Positions 46,531 to 59,600 of a stretch of 64,000 nucleotides of DNA are shown here, piece by piece. Position numbers and translations under genes: made by a program. The stretch's first letter is position 1; each line of letters begins with the position of its first letter. Where the stretch lies: contig NC_047080.1 of the NCBI RefSeq assembly GCF_902459465.1, positions 7,107,214-7,171,213 of the forward strand, in the 5' to 3' direction. The notes beneath the pieces are model-generated. The model was not told where the DNA came from and made no database searches. It saw only the letters and a list, made by a program, of their open reading frames with translations. The stretch comes from Asterias rubens (Eukaryota > Echinodermata > Asteroidea > Forcipulatida > Asteriidae).

Positions 46531-46619
46531 ACGTGACATTTTACCGCGTCCATGGCGAACCAAAATTGTTTCTACACAGGCAATGGCGCGTGTGTACGCG
46601 CGGCCGATCTAGTTATTTT

Positions 46620-47050
46620 AATTCTATATCTATGGACGCACATGACGCTCGCAGTTTGTACGCTCATAAACTCGGATTGTGCGTTTACATTTGCTGCATT
46701 TTTTTGTTCGATGACACAAATAAAAGAACAAACGCACTATCATGCAAATAGCCGTACAATTGCCGTACAAAATTTCAAGCTTTGTATTGGTTTGTACATA
46801 AACATGGATGCGCCCACACGGCTTCAAAACCTTACTGCGTGTATAACGCGGGGTGTTAGCTCTCTAGTCAATATATATAGCTCTATGGTTTAAACCAATA
46901 CAAAGCTTGAAATTGTGTACGGCAATTGTACGGCTATTTGCATGATAGTGCGTTTGTTCTTTTATTTGTGTCATCGAACAAAAAAATGCAGCAAATGTAA
47001 ACGCACAATCCGAGTTGATGAGCGTACAAACTGCGAGCGTCATGTGCATC
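46620..47050. repeat. Inverted duplication at the right end of the P-like element
   Basis: About 46655-46795 and about 46890-47040 are reverse complements (sharing CAATACAAAGCTTGAAATT, TGCATGATAGTGCG, AAAATGCAGCAAATGTAAAC), separated by a roughly 95-bp copy of the element's left terminus (46790-46887). This creates an internal palindrome and a second terminal repeat. Confidence 0.75.
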
Positions 47051-47314
47051 ATGTTTAAAAGGCGCGTATACTTTTTTTAGTACGTCAACCAAGTCGAACT
47101 TACAGTTTTCAAGGCGCGGAAGTACGCAAATGGACAGTCGCGTATGTAAGCGCCCACGCCGAATGTAAAAAAAAATCACGGCAATGTGTGTTCTCCTAAA
47201 ATTAAGATCGTTCTGTAATCACACAACACATCAAACATGTCTGCGCCCAGGGTGGCTTCAAAACGCAGAGCAAGTTAGCGCTCTAGTCAATATATATAGC
47301 TCTATGGTTTAAAC

Positions 47315-47470
47315 AGTTCCAGGTAGAATATGAAATCATCTATCCATACATACTAATTGGGGACTGTTGCCGACGTTCACAACAGAAACATTTGCCGTGT
47401 TTCTGTGACTTGTTTTCTCCGTTTTGGAAGCCATTTTTCACGTACAAATTTCTCTTTTTAAAAATTGAGT
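47315..47470. repeat. Right half of the interrupted target repeat
   Basis: Reverse-complement match to 20005-20140 (AGGTAGAATATGAAAT, ATACATACTAATTGGGGACT). Together with 38035-38159 it reconstitutes the uninterrupted copy at 20000-20235. Confidence 0.75.
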
Positions 47471-48638
47471 TGCACCGATTGTTTTTATACATAACGACAG
47501 ATATGCTCTTCGTTTCAATTTACTGGTACATTATTTTGTTTGAGACTTTTCAGAAAAGGCTGAAAATGACCGAATTCCAGAAGCCCTTTTGACTAATTAG
47601 TATTCAAACCGAGGTCACGAAAAAACGCTGCATATCCCTGCAGATAAATAACAATGGGGATTAGTGTTCTGCAGGTAGACTGAGTGGGTTCAAACTCTCC
47701 AATCCAGTCTGAGCTATACAAAGTACAGGCCTGTACCATCTAGCCTCTACAGTCATCATTACCAGCCGACCGTTGAAGTCTCATCGTCTGTCGAGTAATC
47801 CAATTACGGAGTGGTCTAAACATAGAGCAACCTGCTTATTCATTCCTGGATCTGACCCTCCACTGCATGGACATTATATATCTATGGATATATCTCTTGA
47901 CCCAGGTCCCATCCAACAACCTGAGCGACTATTAGAAAGACCTCAGAACTCATATATTTTACATCATTCAATGGGTTTACTCAACACCAGAAGTATTGGC
48001 CGAGCCAACTTTCAGTGACAAGAACTATATCCAAGTCATTGGACATAATGAACAGATCAAAAACGGAAAGTTTGTAAACAATACTTCCCTCAATCAACGA
48101 TCATGAAATTGTGCCTCAAAACTTTAACATCTTTCGTCGTGACAGAAACCGTAACGGTGGAGTCTTTATAGCCGCAACACCTTCTCTTTCACCCAAAACT
48201 GTTGCAATATTCCAACATGAATCGTTGGAAATCATCTGGATTGAAATACCTATCAGCGGGGAAAAACTTTTATTCGGATGCTGCTATAGACCACCTATAG
48301 CGCATCTGCTCAATGGCATGACCTTTTTTCAGGAGTGTCTCAACTCTGTTTTGGTTATTAGCCAAAATTACCTGGCTTTCTACATCTGCGGTGATTTTAA
48401 CATTTCTTTTACTTCTGATGAACCTCTTCTGGGACAGTCAAAAGTCTTACAGAATAGCTTGACAGCATTTGACATGGATCAGCTCATTAACTTTATCACT
48501 CGACCCAGCCCAAACCTGTACCCTCAGACGGAACTACAATCGATCTGGTTTTTACCAATCGACGATGAACTTTGAAGGTTTGATGACCTGTCTCTCGAAC
48601 ACTCATTGGGACTTGTGTTTTAATGATTTAAATGGTAA

Positions 48639-49011
48639 AGGAACACGCCTTGGATCGGACGAGTTGGTCTATAAAAAGCGTTTGAAACCGTTTGTTATAA
48701 AATGCTTGTGGTTGGAAAGATGGTTTAAAAGTAGAATACAATGATCCACACAATTGCCTCGAAATTGCGTGGTTTTCCTTTTACTTTGCGTACTAACACG
48801 GTCGGCCATTTATGGGAGTCAAAAATTTGACTCCCATATGGCCGACCGTGTTATAGTCGACGAGGTAAAAGGAAAACCGTGCAATTTCGAGGCATGTTTG
48901 TGTGGATCATTATGTTCTACTTTTACAACATCTTTCTACCCATATGCATTTTATAACAGATTGTTACAAACGCTTTTCAAAGACCAACTCGATCCAAGGC
49001 AACGTGTTCCT
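48639..49011. mobile_element. TTAA foldback family B, 373 bp
   Basis: AGGAACACG...GGATCGGACGAGTTGG at the left mirrors ...CCAACTCGATCC...CGTGTTCCT at the right. The centre is the palindrome of CGGTCGGCCATTTATGGGAG. TTAA follows on the right; the left target has decayed to GTAA. Inserted in the LINE. Confidence 0.75.
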
Positions 49012-49301
49012 TTAATGAATCTTGGAATAGCTAATTGTGATTTGTTTTTAGCTGCTTTCAGAGATAATGTCCCCATCATCACACTTAAAGGAAAAAACGC
49101 TCCCCTTGGAACTCTGATGACATTGTCGTAAGAAAAAAAGATTGTATAAGTCTGCTCTTAAAAATCCAGGAAATCTACCCAAGTGGACCAATGTCGTAAT
49201 TCGCTCAAGTACTTGGTAAACAAATCTTACTGTTCTCATTTTACCAAACTGGCTTCTAACGTTAACCTCGACAACCCTAAAAAGTTCTGGTCTTTTGTTA
49301 A

Positions 49302-49678
49302 AGACAGTAGAAACTATTGGTAATTGTCAAAGACCAGTCTTCACAGTTGGTGTATCTCAACATAATTATACATAACATAACAAACCTGTGAAAATTTGAG
49401 CTCAATCGGTCGTCGAAGTTGCGAGATAATAGAGAAAGAAAAAACACCCCTGTCACACGAAGTTGTGTGCTTTCAGATGCTTGATTTCATGACCTCAAAC
49501 TCAAAATCTGAAGTCTCGAAATCAAATTCGTGGAAAATAACTTCTTTTTCAAAAACTACGTCACTTCAGAGGGAGCTGTTTCTCACAATGTTTTATACTA
49601 TCAACCTCTCCCCATTACTCGTAATCAAAAAAAGGTTTTATGATAATAATTATTTTGAGTAGATAGTGTCCACTGCCT
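49302..49678. mobile_element. TTAA MITE family A, full copy, 377 bp
   Basis: TTAA at 49298-49301 and 49679-49682. Orientation as in the 13484 copy. Inserted in the LINE coding remnant. Confidence 0.85.
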
Positions 49679-50089
49679 TTAATAGCAAGCGGTCCTCTCA
49701 TGTAGCTCACAGTTTTCGCATTGATAATGCAGATGTTTCTAATCCTCAGGTGATCTGTCATAAATTTAACAATCTTTTAACAATCTTTTAACAATCTCAT
49801 TTCAGTACTCCTGATACACCCACTTATTTTTATTGACATCTTCCTGAAGGCTGTGGGGATCGCGTTGGCTACTCACCCCTCGGAGGAATATCCACCTCCC
49901 ATTCTGAAGTTCACAAATTGCTTAATTTTCTCAATCATTCTAAATCTGCTGGCCCTGATGGCATTAATTCATGCTGGAAATTACCGACCCTGTCATCTGT
50001 CCCCTAGCTAGCTCCGCTCCACAACCAATGCAAACAAAATGACTCGGATTTGGCTCGGTCTTACTATAACTTACATTTTTGTAATTAGT

Positions 50090-50270
50090 TCTCAATAATT
50101 GTTTGCTTTAAAAGCATTAATAGACAATAAATTGTTATATTATCAATTAACAAATTGTGATGTATGGCTAATATTTCAGAATTCGTTCGAATAAAACAGA
50201 TCTTCACCTTCAGAATTGAGCAAAATGAAAATGTTGTCACATCCCTGTACTGTATGTATTCTGGAACACG
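50090..50270. repeat. Copy of the inner arm of the 22278-25295 foldback element
   Basis: Shares TATCAATTAACAA, AGAATTCGTTCGAAT, AAACAGATCTTCACCTTCAG and CCCTGTACTGTATGT in order with 24530-24650, showing a dispersed family. Confidence 0.7.
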
Positions 50271-50666
50271 GCTGGTTATTTCTAGCTTCGGTTTCGGTAG
50301 CTTCTTTGTGTGGTGCGGATGCGCACGTACAAGAGGCAGGTTGTCTAGTAATGTGTACACAGGCCAGATGTGTGACTTCTTGACTTGCCGTAATCGTTGG
50401 GAATGTTCCCATATGGTTCTTTAAAACAGCGACATTGTACCACACAAGATATTAATTATCACAACTAATGTTTACCACTACGACAACACATGTTTTCAAC
50501 TAAATAAAACATGAAGAATCAACAGGCAGAGCGGAGCTAGCTACAGCATGACAGTGACAGTGTATACCCCACAGCGTACCATACAACAGTAGCACCAGAC
50601 ACCAGACTGAGTAGCGCTGAGTAGTAGCACGTACACTAATGCATACACACGTACTAGCTGAGCAGT

Positions 50667-53600
50667 ATGGAAGTTTTGCCATTAATGAGATTGAATTCGA
50701 AATACGTGTTTAGTGTGTTTCTTATTTGGACTGCATACGTATTTTGTAATTGTGCCAATGTACCTGCTCTTCAGTCCTTGTATAATATTTCTGACCAAGT
50801 AACGGTTCTAGAAAACAAGACTTTGAAAAGTACAGTTTATAATTCGGAGCAAGCTTGGTTTGTTCAATTTTATTCTAGTTGGTGTGGACACTGTTTGCAC
50901 TTTGCACCAGTATGGAAGGCTTTTGCTGTCGATATCTCTGGTAAGTTTGGCCGATTTATTATATTCTTTGTAATGTTATCTACTCTAGCCCAAGAAAGTG
51001 GCTCTCTTTTTAACATCGGTCTCATCACAGTCGACTGTGATGAGACTGATGAAATGTTAAAAGAGAGCCATATTTCTTATTAAATTAAAGGAACACGTTG
51101 CCTTGGATCGGACGAGTTGGTCTATAAAAAGCGGTTTGAAACGTTTGTTATGAAATGCATATGGTTAGAAAGATGTTTTAAAAGTAGAATATAATGATCC
51201 ATACAAGTATCACTCAAAATTGCACGGTTTTCCTTTTACGTCGCGAACTAACACGGTCGGCCATTTATGGGAGTCAAAATTTGACTCCCATAAATGGCCG
51301 ACCGTGTTAGTCGACGAGCTAAAAAGGAAACCACGCAATTTCGAGGCATTTTTGTGTACACAATGTAGATCATTGTATTCTACTTCTACAACATCTTTCT
51401 ACCCATATGCATTGTATAACAAACGGTTCGCCTACAGAACGCTTTTCAAAGACCAACTCGACCGATCCAAGGCAACGTGTGTTCCTTTAACAGTTCAACA
51501 AGGTGGGCTACATGTGCATGTACTCATACATACATGTATCATGGTGAGGAACACCAATTCTAGAAGTAGAACTGTACAATAATAGTACAGTGAGTTCTAC
51601 CTCCATGGTATTATCTAGCTAAAGGTTCGATCATCAAGATTCATCTTCAGTTTCAGTAGGATTTGAAAGGTGCATGGTGGAAATTAGTTGCGACAACGTA
51701 ACCCTCCTCCCGATGGCTGGAGAGGAGGGTTACGTTATCGCAACTACAGTAGGTGGAAATCTGATACAGAAAGGTTTGCGGTAACACATTGTAATGGTAA
51801 TCTCTGAATGAGTGGTTCTGAAAAGAACCATTGGTTTCAACTTGAGGTTTCGATCAGTGTGCTCTGAGCGTCATGTTTCGTCCCAACTTGATAATCAATC
51901 CATCATCCCAACTATAGTTAGGACTGGTCCATCGTCCCAACTATAGTTGGTGGTCCCAACTTGAGTGTTGAAAGTGGGGCGTCCCAACTGTAGTTGGGAT
52001 ACCCCATCTCCATAGATCTCAACAAGATCAATTTAACCGTGATCGTTCATGCATGGATTGCAACAAGCGGGACAGGGCAGGGGGTCCCAATTGTAGTAAT
52101 GACTGTAGTGGGGTTTATTTTATAATATTTATTATTTTATCTGGTAGGGGTGGCCTCAACTATTATGGGACAGCCATACTACAGTTTGGGACAGTCATTA
52201 CTCAAAGTTAGTTGGACCCCCAGTCCCAGTCTGTTTTAATGACTGTCCCAACTGTACCTATGACCAGATGACTGTACCAACTATAGTGGGAACAGGCCAA
52301 GTCCATTTAATAATATTTTAACTGTTAGGGATGGTCTCATCTATAGTTGGGACAGTACTAGTCATACTATAGTTGGCACAAGTTATTTTAGTTGTGACAG
52401 TCTGAACTGTATAAAAGTATTGCTTGTTCGTTGTCTTAGCCCCTACCCACAGGATATATATTTTTGTTTGATGCACCCAAGTTCATTTTTATTTACAGTT
52501 GGGCTCGAACGCGAAACACTGCAATTTTCTAAAGCTTATTACTAGATAATAATAAGTTGTTCCACTCAACCCAACCCTTCTACTACATGTATGCGGCTGC
52601 GTTTGGGCCACAAAACTTAGCTGTTTCACACTGTTTAATCTGTGCACTCACAACCACTAGCACACATCAGCAAAAACCAACCCAGTACCACTGCAGCACG
52701 CTGGTACCCTGTTTTACTGTCCCAACTACAGTTGGGACGCCCCAACTTTAACACTCAAGTTGGGAGTTGGGACCAGTCCCATTATCAAGTTGGGGCGGAA
52801 CATCTACAAGACTCATCATGGACTAGTAGTAAACATACAGTTCCCATCCATCGTCCAACCAGCACCCTTTTCTCGGAAGATGTGACCATACCATACCAGG
52901 CACATCCATAGACCAATACAAATACTTGGCCTTCTACCTAGAACTTAAATGAAAGAGAGTACAAATTTTTAAGATATAATTGGCATTTTAAATAAGGGAA
53001 TCAATGTGTGGTGAAGAGGTTTTCAACTAGTGGTTTAAACCCAACGAGGCCTGGTTCTTGACAATTTTACCGAGACGAAGTTGAGGTAAATTATCAAGAA
53101 CCAGGCCTCGGCGGGCTGTAAACCGGTTGTAAACCGATTCAATACACGGTCAAAAAACATCAACACTTTTTGGTCAAAAAGTAAAATCAATGCACAAATT
53201 TTAATTGTTCAATGATTTCTTTCAACACAACACCCCTCCAACTATGAAATGGTAGGGCCCTCGGCCCGATCGGGTAAACAACTCTTTCTCCTTGTAAGGG
53301 AATGCTGTGCACGTCGCGCGTATCGCGTGATGTGGAACAATTGTCTCGGCTGTTGCTCTCGACCAATAGGAATGAAGAAACTGTCTTATAAGCACAGATG
53401 CAACCTCGCGTGTCACGCCCATGTTTCAACACTTTTTACTGGTCATAAACAGAGGTGTAAAGACACCCACGTGACGCGCTCTCCACCAATAGAAATAGCA
53501 AAACTGTCTTGGGTATTTGTGAATAAGAATTTAATTACTACTTTTGCGATGGATTTAATTTAATTGGTTATTTGATTTTGTCCAGGTTGGCAAAGTATTG

Positions 53601-56600
53601 CAAGATTAGGAGCTGTTAATTGTGCCGATCAAAAGAACTCTAAAATATGCAGTCAAAACATCGATGTGGGTTTTCCAACATTGAGGGTAAGTGAATTATA
53701 CCCAAAACCACCTACATTTTGTGAGCAAACATTGGCAAAAGGTGTTTTTAAACATATGGTGGTTGCCGATAATATTTCCACTTCCCGTCAGTATTTACAA
53801 TGTTTTAAAATCTTTACCAGGCCTCTTCATTAACTTTTGTTAAACTTTTCATAACTGAACTTGTGTTCTATTGAGGATACATTGTACCCTTGTCCCAATG
53901 AAAGCCAAGTTGCATGCCATGCCTGAAGACCTTATGGTTGAAGGTTTCTTTTTCTGTAAGGTTGTATTTCTGCCATTCATTTAATTTGTTTTCTTTCTTT
54001 TTTGTTGATATTAAGCTTTTCAGGGCTTTGCAGAAAAATGGCACAGGTGATGTAAGCAAAGGTATGTAATCGATTAAAGATTTAAAGGGACATGTTGCCT
54101 TGGATTGGGCAAGTTGGTCTACCATTTGTGATGAAACGCATAGATTAGAAACATGTTTTTTAAAATATAATGATCCACACAAATAGGCCTCGAAATGGCC
54201 AAGTTTTCCTTATCATGTTGTGAACTTACATGTCACTCCAAAAAATGGGTACTTCGGTAACTGTTGGGCAGTGGCGCCAAAATTGAACAAAAATTGCATA
54301 GTTTGTGAAGTTCTGGAAGTCTGACTCTTATACATGTTCATGTAGCTAATAATGGTTAAATGAAAATTTCTCTTTGCACTAAGTGACTCCCAGCCATACA
54401 ATAAAATAATGTGCATGGGAGATCTCCTGGGAGGAAAAGGATAGCTCTGCCAGTACTGTTTTTGGATTTTATCAAGTTTTATAAGAAATACTTCGGCCGA
54501 ATTGTCCTCGACAGCATTCACAACAATGAGGGAGACGCCCAATGCGCAAACATGGCTCTATAGTACCTGTAGCTCGATGCATGATACACATAAAAAGATG
54601 GCAGGACGATAGCTAACACTTCCTTCATGTTCCTTCATGTAGTTTGGAATGTTATCTCCGTTTTTGACTGTCTTCATGCCTGTGTTCTTCTTTTGATTTG
54701 TTGTGTTTGGTTCCCCTGATCAAGTGATTTCCTGCTAAGATAGATAACTTCTTCTAGCACTTAATGTTGGACTTGAACTTTTTTTTCTTTCTGCGAACTC
54801 TATTTACATGAGTGTACATAAAATGTAACCTTGTTTTAGACAACTTTTCAGACCAACTTTCCAGCTTTCATTGCTCAATTCTACAAGTATGTCGTCTATC
54901 CCTGTTGCTTCCCCAGGTTTGATTACAACATTGATCACGGTGTCAAGTGGTTTTTTATTTATTTTTTATTTTTACTGTTTTATCCCACTTATCTCACCTA
55001 TTAAAAATACATTATTTCACAAATTTTGATAGCAAAGATATGATTTAAAAATCAAAGACACTAAATCAAAGAAGATCTGCAATTACAATTACTTTAATTT
55101 ATTGGTTGTTTTTGTTTTGTTATAAAGGCCAAAGAGATGTTATACATTTGAGGCATGCATTGATCGATCACATCTCCAAACACAGCGGAGATTACAAACC
55201 ATCACACTGGCCCAGACTGGAACCAGTTGGGTAAAAGATTTAAATTTTATAATCTACATTATTTACTTAAAGTTATGGATGGGGGTATGCTTTGAAATGT
55301 TTAAAGGCACTGGACACTATTGGTAAACTACTAAAAATAATGGTTAGCATAAAAAAACTGACTTGGTAACGAGCAATGGAAAGCTTTTGATAGTATTAAA
55401 CATTAATTTTGGGGTTGAACAAAGAATTGACTAGAGTGGGATTCGAACCAACGACCTCCGGATTAACATGCCGGCGCTCTACCAACTGAGCTATCTAGCC
55501 CTATATTGGCGGTGTCCCTATTTTGTCAATATCTTTGTTCGGGGGTGCCAGTCAGAAGCCATACAACCGTTAACTGCCGTGTAGCCAGGGATCATACCCA
55601 AATTACGATACAACCTGGGAAGCGGCAGCCAGGGGATCACCTTAAGGGGATGCGACTTTTTGTTTCAGATATCAATTAGTATTGAACATTGTGAGAAACG
55701 GCTCCCTCAGACATAAAATAGTTTTTCAGAAAGAAGTAATTTCTCACTAAAATATTTGAATTGAATTCAAGACCTCAGGTCGCAAAATCAAGCATCTGAA
55801 AGCACACAACTTGCGCGACAATGGTGCTTTTCTTCCATTATTCTCGACTATGATTGACGACCAGCTCAGTTCAAATTTTCACAGGTTTGTTATTTTATGC
55901 ATATGTTGAGATACACCAAGTGAGAAGACTGGTCTTTGATATTTACCAAAGGTGTCCAATGCTTTGACAATTTTACCAAAGGTGTCCAGGGTTTTTTAAA
56001 ATTGCCATTATGTGTACAGTGTACATTTTGACCCATGGATATGTACAGTTAATGTTGTAGAATGAGTTTGCATGTAAAAGAACCAGTTTCATACCTGAAA
56101 AACACAAGATTGGGCTCTGCTTTAAATGGAAACAAACTGCAGCTTTAGTGCTAGCATGTACCAGAACATAATATTATTGTCCACTAATAACTGCCAAAAT
56201 TTTAGAACTCTAGGTCCGTAATGTTTTAACATATTTTGTGTATTTTTATGCCCCGTCGACGAAACAAGCTAAATGGGCATAAAAGTGTTTGCCCTGCCCT
56301 TCTGTGTGTGTTGGTGTCAGTAGGTTTACACATTTAAACCGGGGACCTATGACAAATGAGGACAATAGGGTCCACGGTTCAGGAAAGGTCCACAGTTGGA
56401 AAACGTGTACAAAATCAATGGGAGCTGTTGAAAGAAAGTAAGAGTATAAACAAAAGCAGGACAATAGGAGGTCCACAGTTGCTGGCTTATAGCTAGTATA
56501 ATTATACTAGCTTGTGTGCATGTGTTTACGTGTACATTTTGTAATCATTGTCCAAGTGATAACTCAAGAAGGACTTGGCATATCAACTCCAAACTTGGTT

Positions 56601-59600
56601 TTGTGGACTGGTCTTAGGATCCCCCAGAAACCTATTGTTTTGGATCCACTTGGTACACGTAGCTCAGGTAGCAATAGCTCAAAAGGGACTTGGCGTATCA
56701 ACTCCAAACTTGGTGTGTGGACTAGTCTTAGGATCCCCAGAAGCCTATTGTTTTTGGATCCACTAGGTACACGTAGCTCAGGTAGCAATACAGTAGCTCA
56801 AAAGGGACTTGGTGTATCAACTCCAAACTTGGTTTGTGGACTGGTCTTAGGATCCCCCAGAAGCCTATTGTTTTTGGATCCACTAGGTAGCTCAGGTGGC
56901 AATAACTCAAAAGAGACTTTACATAGCGACTCCAATATTGGTTTGTGGACTGGTCTTAGGATCCCCCAGAAGCCTATTGTTTTTGGATCCACTAGGAAGC
57001 TCAGGTGGCAATAACTCAAAAGGGACTTTACATAGCGACTCCAATATTGGTTTGTGGACTGGTCTTAGGATCCCCCAGAAGCCTATTGTTTTTGGATCCA
57101 CTAGGTAGCCCAGGTGGCAATAACTCAAACGGGACTTTGCATATCGACTCCAAACTTGTTTTTGTGGACTGGTCTAAGGATCCCCCAGAAGCCTATTGTT
57201 TTTGGATCCACTAGGTAGCTCAGGTAGCAATAACTCAAAAGGGACTTTGCATATCGACTCCAAACTTGGTTTTGTGGACTGGTCTAAGGATCCCCCAGAA
57301 GCCTATTGTTTTTGGATCCACTAGGTAGCTCAGGTAGCAATAACTCAAAAGGGACTTTGCATATCGACTCCAAACTTGGTTTTGTGGACTGGTCTAAGGA
57401 TCCCCCAGAAGCCTATTGTTTTTGGATCCACTAGGTAGCTCAGGTAGCAATAACTCAAAAGGGACTTTGCATATCGACTCCAAACTTGGTTTTGTGGACT
57501 GGTCTAAGGATCCCCCAGAAGCCTATTGTTTTTGGATCCACTAGGTAGCTCAGGTAGCAATAACTCAAAAGGGACTTTGCATATCGACTCCAAACTTGGT
57601 TTTGTGGACTGGTCTAAGGATTTCCCAGAAGCCTATTGTTTTTGGATCCACTAGGTAGCTCAGGTAGCATTAACTCAAAAGGGACTTTGCATATCAACTC
57701 TAAACTTGGTTTGTGGACTGGTTGTAGGGTCCCCCAGAAGCCTATTGTTTTGGGAAATGTAAAGGTCATTATTGCTAAAACAAAAGAAATGTTGTCCAAG
57801 CAATAAATTATGAATGAGATTAACCTCAGCGGGGCATCTGTGTTTGTCAACACCATTCTTGTATGTATTTAATTTGGACTTGAACAGCCCTCATGTTTTG
57901 TTATCTGGCAGGATCAAGTGGTTACTTGAAGATTCTACAAGAAGTACAAAGCCTGGCGTCACGTTTAGAGCAACAGTTTTTGAGGATGCCGAATCATATG
58001 CTGGGAGAGAGGTGAGACCAACAGTTTGGATATTAATTTTGTTTTTTACCCATACACCGATGTGTGTTAGCACTGTATACTCAGTACTTTCCAGAGTCCT
58101 GTGAACAAATATCACAGGCATATTACTTCGGTGGGATTCGAACCCATGACCCTTCAATTCTAGAGCAGTGTCTTATTACCAACTAGACTGCCGAGATTGC
58201 CCGGTGGCGAGAGGCAGTTTGAATCCTATGTTTTGGCAGCAGGTACCGCAACGATAAATAGAAATTTAATTTGCACCGTTTAGATAATTGGGTTATTTCT
58301 ATACTGTAAAACCATGATATTAATAGACTATGCAAAGAGGTAAGACTGAAAGGAGTGAAGATCTGAAGATGTTGCTAAAGTAAGAAGGGTAGAGTAACTT
58401 TATTATTGACGTACATGTTCAAAGAAGGTTGGATAAGGATGAGGCTTAGCTTGTGATAATCAAGAAACTTCACAGCTTGGAGGTTTGTATCGTTATATTG
58501 ACTTGAAGAGACTCATTCTATGTATATAAAATTATATGTTTTGATTTCTTGTACATTTATATAGCTTATCTTGGACACGATGGCTAGGACAGATGTTGTG
58601 ATTGTGAGAGTGCTACAACCAGACTTGAATAATTCTGTGGCTAATTGGAAAATTACAAGATTGCCCTCATTGTTTGTTTATAAACAAAATGAAGAACCAA
58701 AGGAGTTATTATTCAAGTAAGTAAATATAATAAGTACAGAAATTGGCTTGCTGATGCTAATATTACAGGTGCATGGTTTGCTAAAATTTTCCTAAATGGA
58801 CTTTTCCTATTTGTTGGTCATCTTTAGAAAAAGTAAAACTTGTTCGGTCATTTGTTTGTGTCGGAACATATAATTTTCAGTTTAGTTTCCAGTCTCGACC
58901 AAAAGAGGGGGGGGGGTCAAATTATGTCGGTTCAGTGCAACTGAATAAAGTAGGTCCCTTTTTGTATACGTTCAAATTGTCAAAATAGCTTTTAGAGCTT
59001 TAAATTAATAAATCAACTAATGACGTGTAACACAGACAACGCTGTCATCTTCTGGTGTTGCTCTTACTAGTTACTAAGGTAGGAATCATCATTTAAATTT
59101 TCAACTTTGGCTGAGGTCGCACTCTATTTGGCGATTCTTAAGTTTGCAAAGACCATTCATACTGTGATTAAAATAACAACATATATTTGCATGGTTTAGG
59201 ATCTCCAATTTCATGCTTGGAAAATGTCTACTCCAAACATGAAAGTTTGGCTGTAGTGGCTAAGTTACCTCTCTGTGAAAACACTCTTGATATGTGAAGT
59301 TTGAAGGTTGTGTGAGCTTGCAAAATGTGTTTTTCTAATCCAATAATCACAAGGGAAAAGAATAAAAAAAGTATTAAGAAAAACACTAACAAACTAAACC
59401 AAAAGACTTTTCAGGCGGATCGCCTGAACACATTATGAGAATAAATGCTTAGTTTGACATTTGGGAGAAAATTTGGTAATGGCTCAAACCCTTTTAATCC
59501 CATAGTGACTAAAAAGTTGAAACCCCCAATCTTGATGCAATGAGGGTGGGATTCAAACTGGGGTCTACAGCATGGACAAGAAAACCTCTAAGCCAAACTG

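Larger units (their letters stand above)
38160..47306 (+). mobile_element. P-element-like DNA transposon, about 9.1 kb (or 8.7 kb plus adjoining terminal duplicate)
   Basis: Begins with CATAGAGCTATATATATTG and ends with its mirror; the 33-bp terminal inverted repeats differ at one base. GTTTAAAC flanks both ends (38152-38159 and 47307-47314), an 8-bp target duplication as P elements make, and the paralogous locus at 20000-20345 shows the same flanks joined with one GTTTAAAC. A second right end with a perfect match to the left end over about 50 bp lies at 46887, also followed by GTTTAAAC (46888-46895), so the right side is duplicated or two elements adjoin. Inside are the remains of a THAP/P-type transposase gene, a foldback transposon (39968-41263) and a TTAA MITE (45212-45585). 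Confidence 0.85.
47780..50010 (+). pseudogene. Non-LTR (CR1/Jockey-like) LINE, 5' part, broken by two MITEs
   Basis: 48111-48575 encodes an AP-type endonuclease segment with GGVFIAATP, IIWIEIPISGEKLLFGCCYRPP and the metal-site motif YICGDFNISF. Beyond a foldback MITE (48639-49011) and a TTAA MITE (49302-49678) the LINE continues with a region before the reverse transcriptase, reaching a KSAGPDGINS-like motif at about 49945-49975, typical of RT domain onset. Frameshifts and the missing RT core make it a dead 5' fragment. Confidence 0.75.

Noticed and set aside
50941..51083. Extension of QSOX exon 1 to a stop at 51083
   Set aside because: It reads through a perfect GTAAGT donor into a hairpin; splicing to 53586 restores the conserved thioredoxin sequence.
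55435..55500. A functional tRNA-Asn gene
   Set aside because: The module lacks a convincing closed acceptor stem, is embedded in a 272-bp insertion with target duplication, and has a degenerate relative at 5758-5848; a SINE explains it better.
56514..57214. Open frame of 166 codons and overlapping frames
   Set aside because: They fall in the 110-bp minisatellite of QSOX intron 4.
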